NCBI GenBank assembly: GCA_947457025.1
Contig: CANGUI010000137.1
Span: forward strand, 1 to 5,762
DNA from: Flammeovirgaceae bacterium
Lineage (GTDB): Bacteria > Bacteroidota > Bacteroidia > Cytophagales > Cyclobacteriaceae
Reading direction: 5' to 3'
Length of the DNA stretch: 5,762 nt
The notes beneath the pieces are model-generated. The model ran no database searches, was not told the origin of the DNA, and worked only from the letters and a program-made list of their open reading frames with translations. This document shows positions 1 through 5,762 of this stretch, piece after piece (position 1 is the stretch's first letter; the number at the start of each line of letters is the position of its first letter). The position numbers and the translations under genes are program-made.

Positions 1-159
1 CGAGTGGATCACGCCACTGTTGTTGCCGGTCTGATGGCGGGCAACCGACTTTTCTTTTTCGATAATCGCCAGTTTGATTCCGGGGCGCTCTTTCTTGAGT
101 TGCAGCGCGGTGGCCAAGCCCACGATGCCGCCGCCAACAATTACCACATCGAATTGCAT
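1..159 (-). CDS. lhgO: L-2-hydroxyglutarate oxidase/dehydrogenase-like FAD enzyme (N-terminal 53 residues only)
   Basis: The gene starts at the ATG at 159 and reads leftward without a stop to the window edge, so only the N-terminus of what is normally a protein of about 400 residues is visible. Residues 5-21 form the first beta-alpha unit of an FAD Rossmann fold, with the dinucleotide-binding glycines GGGIVG at 9-14. A second strand ends in a Glu at position 34, the expected contact to the FAD ribose. Residues 42-53 ([12 protein letters not shown]) match the conserved segment after the nucleotide-binding unit in the L-2-hydroxyglutarate oxidase/dehydrogenase family (DAO superfamily). Enzymes of this family oxidise L-2-hydroxyglutarate to 2-oxoglutarate. 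No clear Shine-Dalgarno sequence precedes the ATG, as for the other genes here. A doubtful 45-codon ORF ends 6 nt upstream. Another DAO-family oxidoreductase cannot be excluded from 53 residues, but the HQTG-NSGVIHS segment argues well for this family. Confidence 0.85.
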   Translation of the reverse strand, partial: MQFDVVIVGGGIVGLATALQLKKERPGIKLAIIEKEKSVARHQTGNNSGVIHS

Positions 160-165
160 CTGAAG

Positions 166-303
166 TTATTTTTTTCGGCTGAGTGTGTTCATCAGGATAG
201 GTTCCATACCTGGCGGTACCAGATTTTCTGGCACAAGTTCGGAAGTTTCCAACTGTGTAATTTCGCTGAAGGAGTCATAAATATTCAGGTAGCCGGCCGG
301 CAT
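166..303 (-). CDS. Possible small ORF of 45 codons upstream of the lhgO-like gene, unrecognised
   Basis: An ATG at 303 opens a frame of 45 codons ending in TAA at 168-166, only 6 nt before the ATG of the FAD oxidoreductase. An in-frame TGA lies directly before the ATG, so the frame cannot extend upstream. The predicted peptide begins MPAGYLNIYDSF and is acidic in the middle (several Glu, few basic residues) with a basic end, SRKK. It has no signal peptide, membrane segment or metal-binding motif. I do not recognise it. The tight spacing could mean translational coupling to the downstream gene. Equally, this could be a chance ORF in the 232-nt spacer after aconitase, or the tail of a decayed gene. 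Confidence 0.25.
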   Translation of the reverse strand: MPAGYLNIYDSFSEITQLETSELVPENLVPPGMEPILMNTLSRKK

Positions 304-351
304 TCAACGTACCTCGATTGCACGACTGGCCAGAGGCAAGTCATGAAGCTA

Positions 352-370
352 TGGTGCCATCGTGCCACCA
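352..370 (-). terminator. Weak hairpin just after the aconitase stop codon
   Basis: The 19 nt from 352 to 370 can fold on either strand as a 5-bp stem (TGGTG with CACCA), one C-C or G-G mismatch, 2 more base pairs and a 3-nt loop. It begins 21 nt past the aconitase TAG. There is no U-tract after it on the minus strand, so it is not a standard intrinsic terminator. It could be a 3'-end stabilising hairpin or simply chance. The aconitase and oxidoreductase genes may therefore be cotranscribed. Confidence 0.2.
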
Positions 371-391
371 ACTGCATTAACCTGATGTTCT

Positions 392-2911
392 CTATCTGCG
401 TTTGGCTTGTTTCTTCGATTTTTTTACTGACGATTTAGCCTTTCCTTTTTTGGTTACCTTTTTAGCCGGTTTAGATGCTTTCACAACTTTTTTTGCAGCC
501 ATTTTCTTCACAACTTTTTTCTTGTCGGCCTTTTTCACCGGCTTCCGGTTAGCGGTCTTCTTCGGCGAAGTTGCCGCGCTTTTTGCTTTTGTTTTCGCCG
601 CGCCGGAGGCAGATTTTTTCGCTGCAGGTTTCGCAGGCGCCTTGCGCACCGCCAGAGAAGCCGCCATCAGATTGAGAGCCGAACCTGCTTTAAACCAACC
701 GATCTGCCCTGCATTGTACGTATGATTGACCTTTATTGTGTCCGAGGTACCGTTCGCATGCCGCAACACTATCGTCAACTGCTTGTCAGGTGCAAACGAG
801 TTCAAATCAACAATATCGATGGTATCGTCCTCCTGCACTTTGTCGTAGTCCGCTTCATTGGCGAACGTCAGCGCCAGCATGCCTTGCTTTTTAAGATTGG
901 TTTCGTGGATGCGCGCAAAACTTTTCACCAAGATGACTTTAATGCCGAGATGTCGCGGCTGCATGGCTGCATGCTCCCGCGATGAACCTTCGCCGTAGTT
1001 ATGGTCACCCACTACCATGGTGCTTACGCCGGCAGCCTTGTATGCGCGTTGGGTAGCGGGTACCGGGCCATACTCGCCGGTGAGTTGATTCTTCACGGAA
1101 TCTGTCTTGTCGTTAAAATAATTCACTGCGCCGGTGAGCGTGTTGTTGGCGATGTTATCCAGGTGGCCGCGGAATCGCAGCCACGGGCCCGCCATCGAGA
1201 TGTGGTCGGTTGTGCATTTGCCCTTCGCCTTGATCAACAATTTCAGGCCAGAAAAATTTTTACCATCCCACGCTGTAAAGGGACTCAGGGCCTGGAGCCG
1301 TTGCGACTTGGGGTCGATCTTAACCTGTACATTTTTCCCGTCTTTCGCCGGAGCGATGTACCCCGGATCCTTTACGTCGTACCCTTTCGGGGGATGTTCG
1401 GCGCCGCTGGGTTCATCCAATTTTACCTGCTGTCCCTCACTGTTTGGGAGGGTATCTTTCAGCGGATTGAAAGTGAGATCGCCTGCGATGGCCAGCGCGG
1501 TAACAATTTCGGGAGATGCTACGAACGAGTGTGTATTTGGATTGCCGTCATTACGCTTGGCAAAATTGCGGTTGAACGATGTGATGATGGAATTTTTGCG
1601 GTTGGGATCGTCTGTGTGACGGGCCCATTGCCCGATACAGGGGCCGCAGGCATTAGCTAACACCACACCGCCCATTTTATCAAAGACGTTCAGGAATCCA
1701 TCCCGCTCGACCGTATACCGAACCTGCTCCGAGCCGGGCGTAATCGTAAACTCCGCCTTCGCCTGTAGTTTCTTATCCACCGCTTGCTTCGCCAGGCTTG
1801 CAGCACGCGAGATGTCTTCATATGAAGAATTGGTGCACGAACCAATCAGTCCTACTTCCAGTCGTTCCGGCCAGCCGTTCTTTCGAACCTCATCGGCAAA
1901 CTGGCTGATGGGCGTAGCGCGGTCGGGAGTAAATGGCCCGTTGATATGGGGCTCCAGAGACGAGAGGTCAATCTCAATTACCTGATCAAAATACTTTTCG
2001 GGATGGGCGTAGACCTCGGGATCACCGGTGAGGAGGTCTTTGATCCGGTCGGCCAGGTCTGCAACCTGAGCGCGCCCGGTACCGCGGAGGTATTGAGCCA
2101 TCTTCGCATCGTATCCAAAGGTGGAGGTCGTGGCCCCGATTTCTGCACCCATGTTGCAGATGGTGCCTTTTCCCGTACATGAAAGTGAAATCGCGCCGGG
2201 TCCAAAGTACTCCAGAATGGCACCTGTGCCACCCTTTACTGTCAGGATACCGGCTACTTTCAAGATCACGTCTTTTGCCGATGCCCAGCCGCTGAGTTTG
2301 CCGGTCAGGTGTACGCCAATCAGTTTTGGAAACTTCAACTCCCAGGGCATGCCGCTCATCACATCCACCGCATCAGCCCCGCCAACTCCGATCGCCACCA
2401 TGCCCAAACCGCCCGCGTTTACTGTGTGCGAGTCGGTTCCAATCATCATACCTCCCGGAAAAGCATAGTTTTCAAGAACAACCTGGTGAATGATGCCCGC
2501 CCCGGGCTTCCAAAATCCGATGCCGTATTTGTTTGAAACAGACTCCAGGAAACCGAACACTTCACCACTGGCGGTGAGCGATTCGGCCAGGTCCTGCTTG
2601 GCGCCATTTTTTGCCAAAATCAGGTGGTCGCAATGCACGGTAGACGGAACCCGTACTTTTGGAATTCCGGCCGACATAAACTGGAGTAGCGCCATTTGGG
2701 CGGTGGCGTCTTGCATGGCCACGCGGTCGGGTGCAAAATCAACGTACGATTTGCCGCGCCCGAAGTTCTCCAACTTCTTATCCGCATGGAGGTGGGCGTA
2801 AAGAATCTTTTCGGTGAGCGTCAGCGGGCGGTTCAGTTTTTTTCGGGCTGCCGCAACGCGACGGGGGAACAGGCTATACACCTGCTTAATCATGTCTAAG
2901 TCGAACACCAT
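392..2911 (-). CDS. acn: Aconitate hydratase (mitochondrial-type aconitase) with an 84-residue lysine-rich C-terminal tail
   Basis: This 839-residue aconitase isomerises citrate to isocitrate through cis-aconitate in the TCA cycle. The catalytic part (about residues 1-755) has family length and order. The three [4Fe-4S] ligands are Cys359 (in [10 protein letters not shown]), Cys422 and Cys425 (in [10 protein letters not shown]). Substrate residues include Asp95-His96, Asp160-Ser161 (GTDSH), Arg448 and Arg453 (FNRNFAKRN), Arg581 and the active-site Ser643-Ser644-Arg645 (EGSSREH). The swivelling domain 4 covers roughly 550-755 and ends at WFKAGSALN, where mitochondrial-type enzymes normally stop shortly after. 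Residues 756-839 are an added basic tail, described separately. The ATG at 2911 fits the usual short N-terminus before the IKQVYS region, and no ribosome-binding sequence is evident. The gene follows the folE terminator and so probably has its own promoter. The enzyme call is near certain; the role of the tail is unknown. Confidence 0.97.
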   Translation of the reverse strand: MVFDLDMIKQVYSLFPRRVAAARKKLNRPLTLTEKILYAHLHADKKLENFGRGKSYVDFAPDRVAMQDATAQMALLQFMSAGIPKVRVPSTVHCDHLILAKNGAKQDLAESLTASGEVFGFLESVSNKYGIGFWKPGAGIIHQVVLENYAFPGGMMIGTDSHTVNAGGLGMVAIGVGGADAVDVMSGMPWELKFPKLIGVHLTGKLSGWASAKDVILKVAGILTVKGGTGAILEYFGPGAISLSCTGKGTICNMGAEIGATTSTFGYDAKMAQYLRGTGRAQVADLADRIKDLLTGDPEVYAHPEKYFDQVIEIDLSSLEPHINGPFTPDRATPISQFADEVRKNGWPERLEVGLIGSCTNSSYEDISRAASLAKQAVDKKLQAKAEFTITPGSEQVRYTVERDGFLNVFDKMGGVVLANACGPCIGQWARHTDDPNRKNSIITSFNRNFAKRNDGNPNTHSFVASPEIVTALAIAGDLTFNPLKDTLPNSEGQQVKLDEPSGAEHPPKGYDVKDPGYIAPAKDGKNVQVKIDPKSQRLQALSPFTAWDGKNFSGLKLLIKAKGKCTTDHISMAGPWLRFRGHLDNIANNTLTGAVNYFNDKTDSVKNQLTGEYGPVPATQRAYKAAGVSTMVVGDHNYGEGSSREHAAMQPRHLGIKVILVKSFARIHETNLKKQGMLALTFANEADYDKVQEDDTIDIVDLNSFAPDKQLTIVLRHANGTSDTIKVNHTYNAGQIGWFKAGSALNLMAASLAVRKAPAKPAAKKSASGAAKTKAKSAATSPKKTANRKPVKKADKKKVVKKMAAKKVVKASKPAKKVTKKGKAKSSVKKSKKQAKRR
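395..646 (-). other. Histone H1-like Lys/Ala-rich tail of the aconitase (residues 756-839)
   Basis: The last 84 codons of the aconitase frame encode 32 Lys, 4 Arg and 18 Ala, with a single acidic residue (Asp796). This is the composition of bacterial histone H1-like proteins and eukaryotic H1 tails, with pentad-like AKK and PAKK steps. It directly follows the normal end of aconitase domain 4 with no stop or frame change, so it is a true in-frame extension in this sequence. Such segments are normally disordered and bind DNA or RNA through charge. Nucleic-acid binding or nucleoid association of the enzyme is inference. An in-frame Met804 could in principle start a separate 36-residue basic peptide, but nothing supports that. 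A fusion with a former neighbouring histone-like gene is one possible origin. Confidence 0.85.
480..520 (-). repeat. 14-bp direct repeat inside the lysine-rich tail, 27-nt period
   Basis: The 14-base string TTCACAACTTTTTT (plus strand) occurs at 480-493 and again at 507-520. The 27-nt offset is exactly nine codons, and both copies encode KKVVK. A third degenerate unit (KKVTK) follows in the protein. This suggests that part of the tail grew by in-frame duplication, although codon bias in lysine-rich sequence can also produce such matches. Confidence 0.6.
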
Positions 2912-2942
2912 AATGTTTGTGTTAAAAAGAGAGCGCTAAGCT

Positions 2943-2976
2943 AACAAATTTTCGCGCGTTTTTAAGAACATTTGTT
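2943..2976 (-). promoter_or_regulatory. Inverted repeat in the aconitase leader
   Basis: A perfect 7-bp inverted repeat (AACAAAT at 2943-2949, ATTTGTT at 2970-2976) with a 20-nt spacer lies 31 nt before the aconitase ATG. The spacer includes CGCGCG. The arms are A/T-rich, so an RNA stem would be weak. A protein-binding site or chance is as likely. Beside it at 2975-2988 is a perfect 7-bp tandem repeat, TTGAGCC twice. The aconitase promoter is expected in this 100-nt spacer, but I could not place convincing -33 and -7 elements. Confidence 0.25.
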
Positions 2977-3012
2977 GAGCCTTGAGCCGGTTCGTAGCTC
3001 CAAAGTAACACC

Positions 3013-3042
3013 AAAAAAGAAGTGTGAGGACGATCCCCACAC
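3013..3042 (-). terminator. Intrinsic terminator of the PTPS-folE operon
   Basis: On the minus strand, starting 11 nt after the folE stop codon, a 9-bp stem (GTGTGGGGA with TCCTCACAC, one G-U pair) closes a 3-nt TCG loop at 3042-3022. It is followed directly by TTCTTTTTT (3021-3013). This is a textbook rho-independent terminator and separates the pterin genes from the aconitase gene. Confidence 0.85.
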
Positions 3043-3053
3043 CCTTGTTACCC

Positions 3054-3749
3054 TTATTTGGGCGCGTTGATATAGTTCAGGTACTCCCGCTTGACGTTCT
3101 CGTCTTTAAATTTGCCATTGAAGTACGCGGTACCGGTTTTGCTATTGGTGTCGCCAACTCCGCGCGACGCTACACACATGTGGTTGGCATCCACGACAAC
3201 GGCAACACTATCCGTGTGGAGAACACGCTCCAACTCACGCCCGATCTGTACAGTCAGCCGCTCTTGTACTTGCGGTCTTTTTGCGTAATACTGCACAATA
3301 CGGTTAATCTTTGAGAGCCCGATTACCTTTCCTCCTGAAAAATAAGCCACGTGTGCTTTTCCATAGATCGGTACGAAATGGTGCTCGCAGTGGGAATAGA
3401 ACGTGATGTCTTTTTCGACCAGCATCTGGTTGTAATTGTATTTGTTTTCGAACAGGCGCGCTACCGGGCGATTTTTGGGGTTGAGCCCGCTGAATACTTC
3501 TTTCACAAACATTTTGGCTACGCGGCGTGGCGTGCCACTCAGGCTGTCATCAGTAAGATCCAACCCCAGTGTCTGCATAATGTTACGGAAGTGTTGCTCA
3601 ATCTTATCGATCTTTTCCTCATCGGTCAGATCAAACGCATCCGGGCGCATGGGGGTGTCCCAGGAGGTCAGGAGGTGTTCTTCATCGAGATCAGAGGGGT
3701 CGTAAGGCTTGATCGGACGAATCTTGGCGGCGGCTTCTTTGGTACTCAT
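3054..3749 (-). CDS. folE: GTP cyclohydrolase I
   Basis: The product converts GTP to 7,8-dihydroneopterin triphosphate, the first step of folate and biopterin synthesis and also the entry to queuosine precursors; it is a cytosolic, normally decameric enzyme. With the ATG at 3749 it has 231 residues. Zinc ligands are Cys121 and His124 (HCEHH) and Cys192 (NHMCVASRG), with the same 71-residue Cys-to-Cys distance as the E. coli enzyme (110 to 181). His190 matches the catalytic His179, and GLSKINRIVQYYAKRPQVQ (144-162) continuing into ERLT is the GTP-binding segment. This is the zinc type I family, not the FolE2 (IB) type. An in-frame ATG at 3821 would add 24 residues but overlaps the end of the PTPS gene and lacks family similarity, so 3749 is preferred. 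The first 40 or so residues form a charged N-terminal extension. The gene lies 10 nt after the PTPS-like gene in one operon, and a terminator follows it. Confidence 0.96.
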   Translation of the reverse strand: MSTKEAAAKIRPIKPYDPSDLDEEHLLTSWDTPMRPDAFDLTDEEKIDKIEQHFRNIMQTLGLDLTDDSLSGTPRRVAKMFVKEVFSGLNPKNRPVARLFENKYNYNQMLVEKDITFYSHCEHHFVPIYGKAHVAYFSGGKVIGLSKINRIVQYYAKRPQVQERLTVQIGRELERVLHTDSVAVVVDANHMCVASRGVGDTNSKTGTAYFNGKFKDENVKREYLNYINAPK

Positions 3750-3759
3750 GTATTGGGGG

Positions 3760-4170
3760 TTAATGGGCGGGGTAATCAACAAAATTTCGCTCTGTTTCGT
3801 ACAGCCGCACCCGTAAATCAAACTTCGTGTCTATGTGTTGTCGTAAAATTCGCCAAACCACCACAGCTATGTTTTCGGCTGTGGGGTTCAGCGTTTTGAA
3901 ATATGCCGTGTCTAAGTTAAGGTTTTTATGATCAAAAGCAGCAATAACTTTCTCGCGGATTACATCACTGAGTACCTTCATGTCGATGACGTACCCAGTT
4001 TCGGGGTCAGGTTCACCGGTCACGGTCACGATCAAATCATAATTGTGCCCATGAAAATTGGGATTATTACATTTTCCGAAAACGATTTGATTCCGTTCAT
4101 CGGACCACTCGGGGTTGTGCAGCCGATGAGCGGCATTGAAATGTTCAAGTCGGGAAACAGCTACCTTCAT
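3760..4170 (-). CDS. 6-pyruvoyl-tetrahydropterin synthase family protein, biopterin-type motif
   Basis: This 136-residue protein is a complete PTPS/QueD-family (COG0720) enzyme, a zinc enzyme acting on 7,8-dihydroneopterin triphosphate, which the neighbouring FolE makes. Zinc ligands are His15, His40 and His42. The catalytic set is Cys34 with Asp80-His81 (DHKNL), and Glu125 (YETE) anchors the pterin. Each lies exactly 8 positions before its counterpart in rat PTPS (His23/48/50, Cys42, Asp88-His89, Glu133). The motif GKCNNPNFHGHNY has five residues between Cys and HGH, the spacing of tetrahydrobiopterin-type PTPS (sometimes called PTPS-II). QueD, of queuosine synthesis, has three. By this motif the product is predicted to be 6-pyruvoyl-tetrahydropterin, but bacterial members can be promiscuous and databases often label them QueD. 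The ATG at 4170 gives the normal family N-terminus. It is the first gene of the operon with folE. Confidence 0.93.
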   Translation of the reverse strand: MKVAVSRLEHFNAAHRLHNPEWSDERNQIVFGKCNNPNFHGHNYDLIVTVTGEPDPETGYVIDMKVLSDVIREKVIAAFDHKNLNLDTAYFKTLNPTAENIAVVVWRILRQHIDTKFDLRVRLYETERNFVDYPAH

Positions 4171-4202
4171 TTTAGTTAAACAGCACCCGGTAGCGAAAGT
4201 TC

Positions 4203-4251
4203 AACAAACCCGAAATTATTTGCGAACCGCAGCGGGTTTGTTTTGTTTTTT
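4203..4251 (+). promoter_or_regulatory. Terminator-shaped hairpin in the divergent spacer, before the antiporter start
   Basis: A perfect 10-bp inverted repeat (AACAAACCCG at 4203-4212, CGGGTTTGTT at 4233-4242) encloses 20 nt that hold a second small stem (TGCG 4221-4224, CGCA 4228-4231, loop AAC). On the plus strand it runs into TTTTGTTTTTT (4241-4251), so it has the form of an intrinsic terminator, ending 18 nt before the antiporter ATG. No plus-strand gene lies to its left that would need terminating. It could be a leader attenuator of the antiporter, a palindromic operator between the divergent genes, or a block against spurious transcription. The structure is seen directly; the role is inference. 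Confidence 0.45.
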
Positions 4252-4269
4252 GAGGTTTAGTTTTGGGGT

Positions 4270-5762
4270 ATGCAGAATATCGGCATCGTTATCGCACTCC
4301 TGGCCATCGCCATCGCACTTGCGCAAGTTACAGACCGCATCAGGGTACCATATCCGATCTTGCTGGTGCTCGTTGGCATTGCTGTTGGCTTGATCCCCGG
4401 GCTCCCGCCCGTTTTTCTTGACCCGGACGTGGCTTTTCTCGTTTTTCTTCCCCCGGTGTTGTATGCGGCCGCCTGGAACACATCATGGCCAGACTTTAAA
4501 GCTTCTGCGCGCCCGATTTCACTTTTAGCGATAGGCTGCGTATTGTTTACCACTACCATGATCGCGGTAGTTGTACACTATTTGATCCCCGGCTTTGGAT
4601 GGCCCGAAGCTTTTGTACTTGGGGCCATTATCTCACCTCCGGATGCTGTTGCCGCCACCGCAGCAACCAAAGGACTTGGTGTGCCGAAGCGGGTCATCAC
4701 CATTTTGGAGGGCGAGAGCCTCGTGAATGATGCCACCGGCCTGATTGCTTATCGGTATGCGATCTCAGCCACGGTTACCGGGAACTTTATATTTTGGCTC
4801 GCGGGCGTCAACTTCCTATACGTTGCCGTTGTTGGTCTTGTCGTTGGCTTTTTGGTAGGTATAGCGATTTACTACATCCACCGCATCACGCCAGATAATG
4901 CCACCAGCGATACAGCACTAACCTTGATCACGCCCTACATCGCCTACCTGTTGGCAGAAGAATTACAGGGCTCAGGGGTGCTGGCTGTAGTGGTGGCAGG
5001 TCTTTACCTCAGCCCGCGTTCATCCGAGTTTTTCAACTCCCAAACGCGCATTCAGGCCTATGCCGTGTGGGACATTATCATTTTTGTACTTAATGGTTTG
5101 ATCTTCATCCTGATCGGACTACAACTGCCCCTCGTGCTGGCCAACATCAAGGCGTATTCCATCTGGACGCTGTTGGGCTACGGCATGGCCGTTAGCCTGG
5201 CTACTATTCTGGTGCGGATTATCTGGGTGTATCCCGGTGCCTACCTTCCGCGTTGGCTCAGCCGGACCATACGCGAGCGCGAACCGGAAACCAACATCCG
5301 ATCGGTAACGATTGTGGCGTGGTCGGGGATGAGGGGAATCGTGTCGTTAGCGGCTGCACTGGCCTTGCCGCTCACTTTAGGGCGTGACACGCCATTTCCC
5401 AATCGCGATATCATCATCTTCTTAACCTTCTGTGTGATTTTTGCCACACTCGTGCTGCAGGGACTGACGCTGCCGCCGCTGGTCCGTTGGCTCGGGCTAA
5501 AGCCCGATACCCGCCAAGGCGAGGAAGAGCAACGCACCCGCCTGTTTCTTGCCACCTCCATCATCGAACACATTGAAGAGAACTACTCGTTGGCGTTGAG
5601 CGCTGAGGTGCTGGCGTTGATTAAAGGCCGCTACGAATTGCGGGTCGAACGTATCCAGAAAGACCGCCCCGCACGGAAGCTGTCGGATGACCAGATGACC
5701 GAGTATCACCGAATCCAAATGGAGCTAATCAGCAAGGAGCGGGATATGATTCTTCAGCTGCG
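4270..5762 (+). CDS. CPA1-family Na+/H+ antiporter (C-terminus beyond window)
   Basis: The frame opens at the ATG at 4270 and remains open to the right edge: 497 codons plus 2 nt, with the end missing. It encodes an inner-membrane cation/proton exchanger with about 12-13 hydrophobic helices between residues 2 and 405. Hallmarks are ISPPDAVAATA (121-131), EGESLVNDATGL (147-158) with the Asn153-Asp154 pair typical of electroneutral CPA1 exchangers (CPA2/NhaA types have Asp-Asp), and SGMRGIVSLAAALALP (352-367) with conserved Arg355. From about 411 the sequence turns hydrophilic and charged, rich in Glu, Arg and Lys, a cytosolic C-terminal domain likely to be regulatory and helical. It resembles bacterial NhaP/YjcE-like proteins (about 520-550 residues), so only a short part should be missing. 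The start fits because the first transmembrane helix begins at once. Likely roles are pH and Na+ (or K+) homeostasis; the ion cannot be read from sequence. It is divergent from the pterin operon, with no obvious functional link. Confidence 0.94.
   Translation, partial: MQNIGIVIALLAIAIALAQVTDRIRVPYPILLVLVGIAVGLIPGLPPVFLDPDVAFLVFLPPVLYAAAWNTSWPDFKASARPISLLAIGCVLFTTTMIAVVVHYLIPGFGWPEAFVLGAIISPPDAVAATAATKGLGVPKRVITILEGESLVNDATGLIAYRYAISATVTGNFIFWLAGVNFLYVAVVGLVVGFLVGIAIYYIHRITPDNATSDTALTLITPYIAYLLAEELQGSGVLAVVVAGLYLSPRSSEFFNSQTRIQAYAVWDIIIFVLNGLIFILIGLQLPLVLANIKAYSIWTLLGYGMAVSLATILVRIIWVYPGAYLPRWLSRTIREREPETNIRSVTIVAWSGMRGIVSLAAALALPLTLGRDTPFPNRDIIIFLTFCVIFATLVLQGLTLPPLVRWLGLKPDTRQGEEEQRTRLFLATSIIEHIEENYSLALSAEVLALIKGRYELRVERIQKDRPARKLSDDQMTEYHRIQMELISKERDMILQL

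Noticed and set aside
4..438. Plus-strand open frame of 144 codons at the left edge
   Set aside because: It lies opposite the clear FAD-oxidoreductase N-terminus and the end of aconitase. The translation has no recognisable motif and low-complexity aromatic stretches, so it is an antisense shadow.
402..725. Plus-strand open frame rich in Phe and Ala opposite the aconitase tail
   Set aside because: It is the reverse complement of the AAA/AAG lysine codons of the tail (giving TTT/CTT runs) and only mimics a hydrophobic membrane protein.
3001..3008. Minus-strand TTACTTTG as a Bacteroidota -7 element (consensus TAnnTTTG) for the aconitase promoter
   Set aside because: It has one mismatch, and no TTG/TTTG -33 element lies at the right distance upstream, where the folE terminator stem sits. 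Too weak to annotate as a promoter.
3750..3821. Longer folE start at 3821 adding 24 residues
   Set aside because: It would overlap the last 62 nt of the PTPS gene, and the added residues (MIYGCGCTKQ...) do not resemble a FolE N-terminus. The ATG at 3749, 10 nt after the PTPS stop, fits better.
4171..4269. Promoters for the divergent pterin operon and antiporter
   Set aside because: Promoters must lie in or near this spacer, but I found only partial TAnnTTTG-like strings (for example TAATTTCG on the minus strand) without a matching -33 element.
4257..4559. Minus-strand open frame of 100 codons, and others at 5241-5573 and 5497-5718
   Set aside because: All lie antisense to the antiporter, whose frame carries clear CPA1 motifs; their Ser/Arg-rich translations are typical of shadows.
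1..5762. Mobile element, CRISPR, defence or other novel multi-gene system
   Set aside because: No transposase, integrase, terminal inverted repeats, regularly spaced repeats or unexplained gene cluster is visible. All long frames belong to known metabolic or transport families.

Overview
This window looks like ordinary chromosome of a Bacteroidota bacterium, perhaps of the Cytophagales type. The evidence is a mitochondrial-type aconitase, start codons without clear Shine-Dalgarno sequences, A/T-rich spacers and roughly balanced base composition in the genes. The taxonomic placement is inference from gene content and style; no rRNA or other marker is present.

Layout: four recognisable genes and one doubtful small ORF lie on the minus strand, and one gene lies on the plus strand. 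Reading the minus strand from right to left, a 6-pyruvoyl-tetrahydropterin synthase-like gene (4170-3760) is followed after 10 nt by GTP cyclohydrolase I (folE, 3749-3054). This pair ends in a clear intrinsic terminator (about 3042-3013). Next come a leader of about 100 nt and a large aconitase gene (2911-392) whose product carries an extra 84-residue histone H1-like lysine/alanine-rich tail. A 232-nt spacer holds a doubtful 45-codon ORF (303-166). The first 53 codons of an FAD-dependent L-2-hydroxyglutarate oxidase/dehydrogenase-like gene (159-1) then run off the left edge. On the plus strand, a CPA1-type Na+/H+ antiporter starts at 4270 and runs off the right edge. A 99-nt divergent spacer separates it from the pterin pair and contains a strong terminator-shaped hairpin.

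Functionally, FolE makes 7,8-dihydroneopterin triphosphate from GTP, which is the substrate of the PTPS-family enzyme. That enzyme has the Cys-x5-His-Gly-His spacing of tetrahydrobiopterin-type PTPS rather than the Cys-x3-His-Gly-His spacing of QueD, so the pair may serve a biopterin-like cofactor. Aconitase (citrate to isocitrate) and L-2-hydroxyglutarate oxidation (to 2-oxoglutarate) both feed the TCA cycle, but nothing in the sequence proves co-regulation.

I see no mobile elements, CRISPR arrays, tRNA or rRNA genes. The most unusual item is the basic tail on aconitase. The next most notable are the PTPS subtype call and the hairpin before the antiporter. I did not find evidence of a wholly new multi-gene system here.
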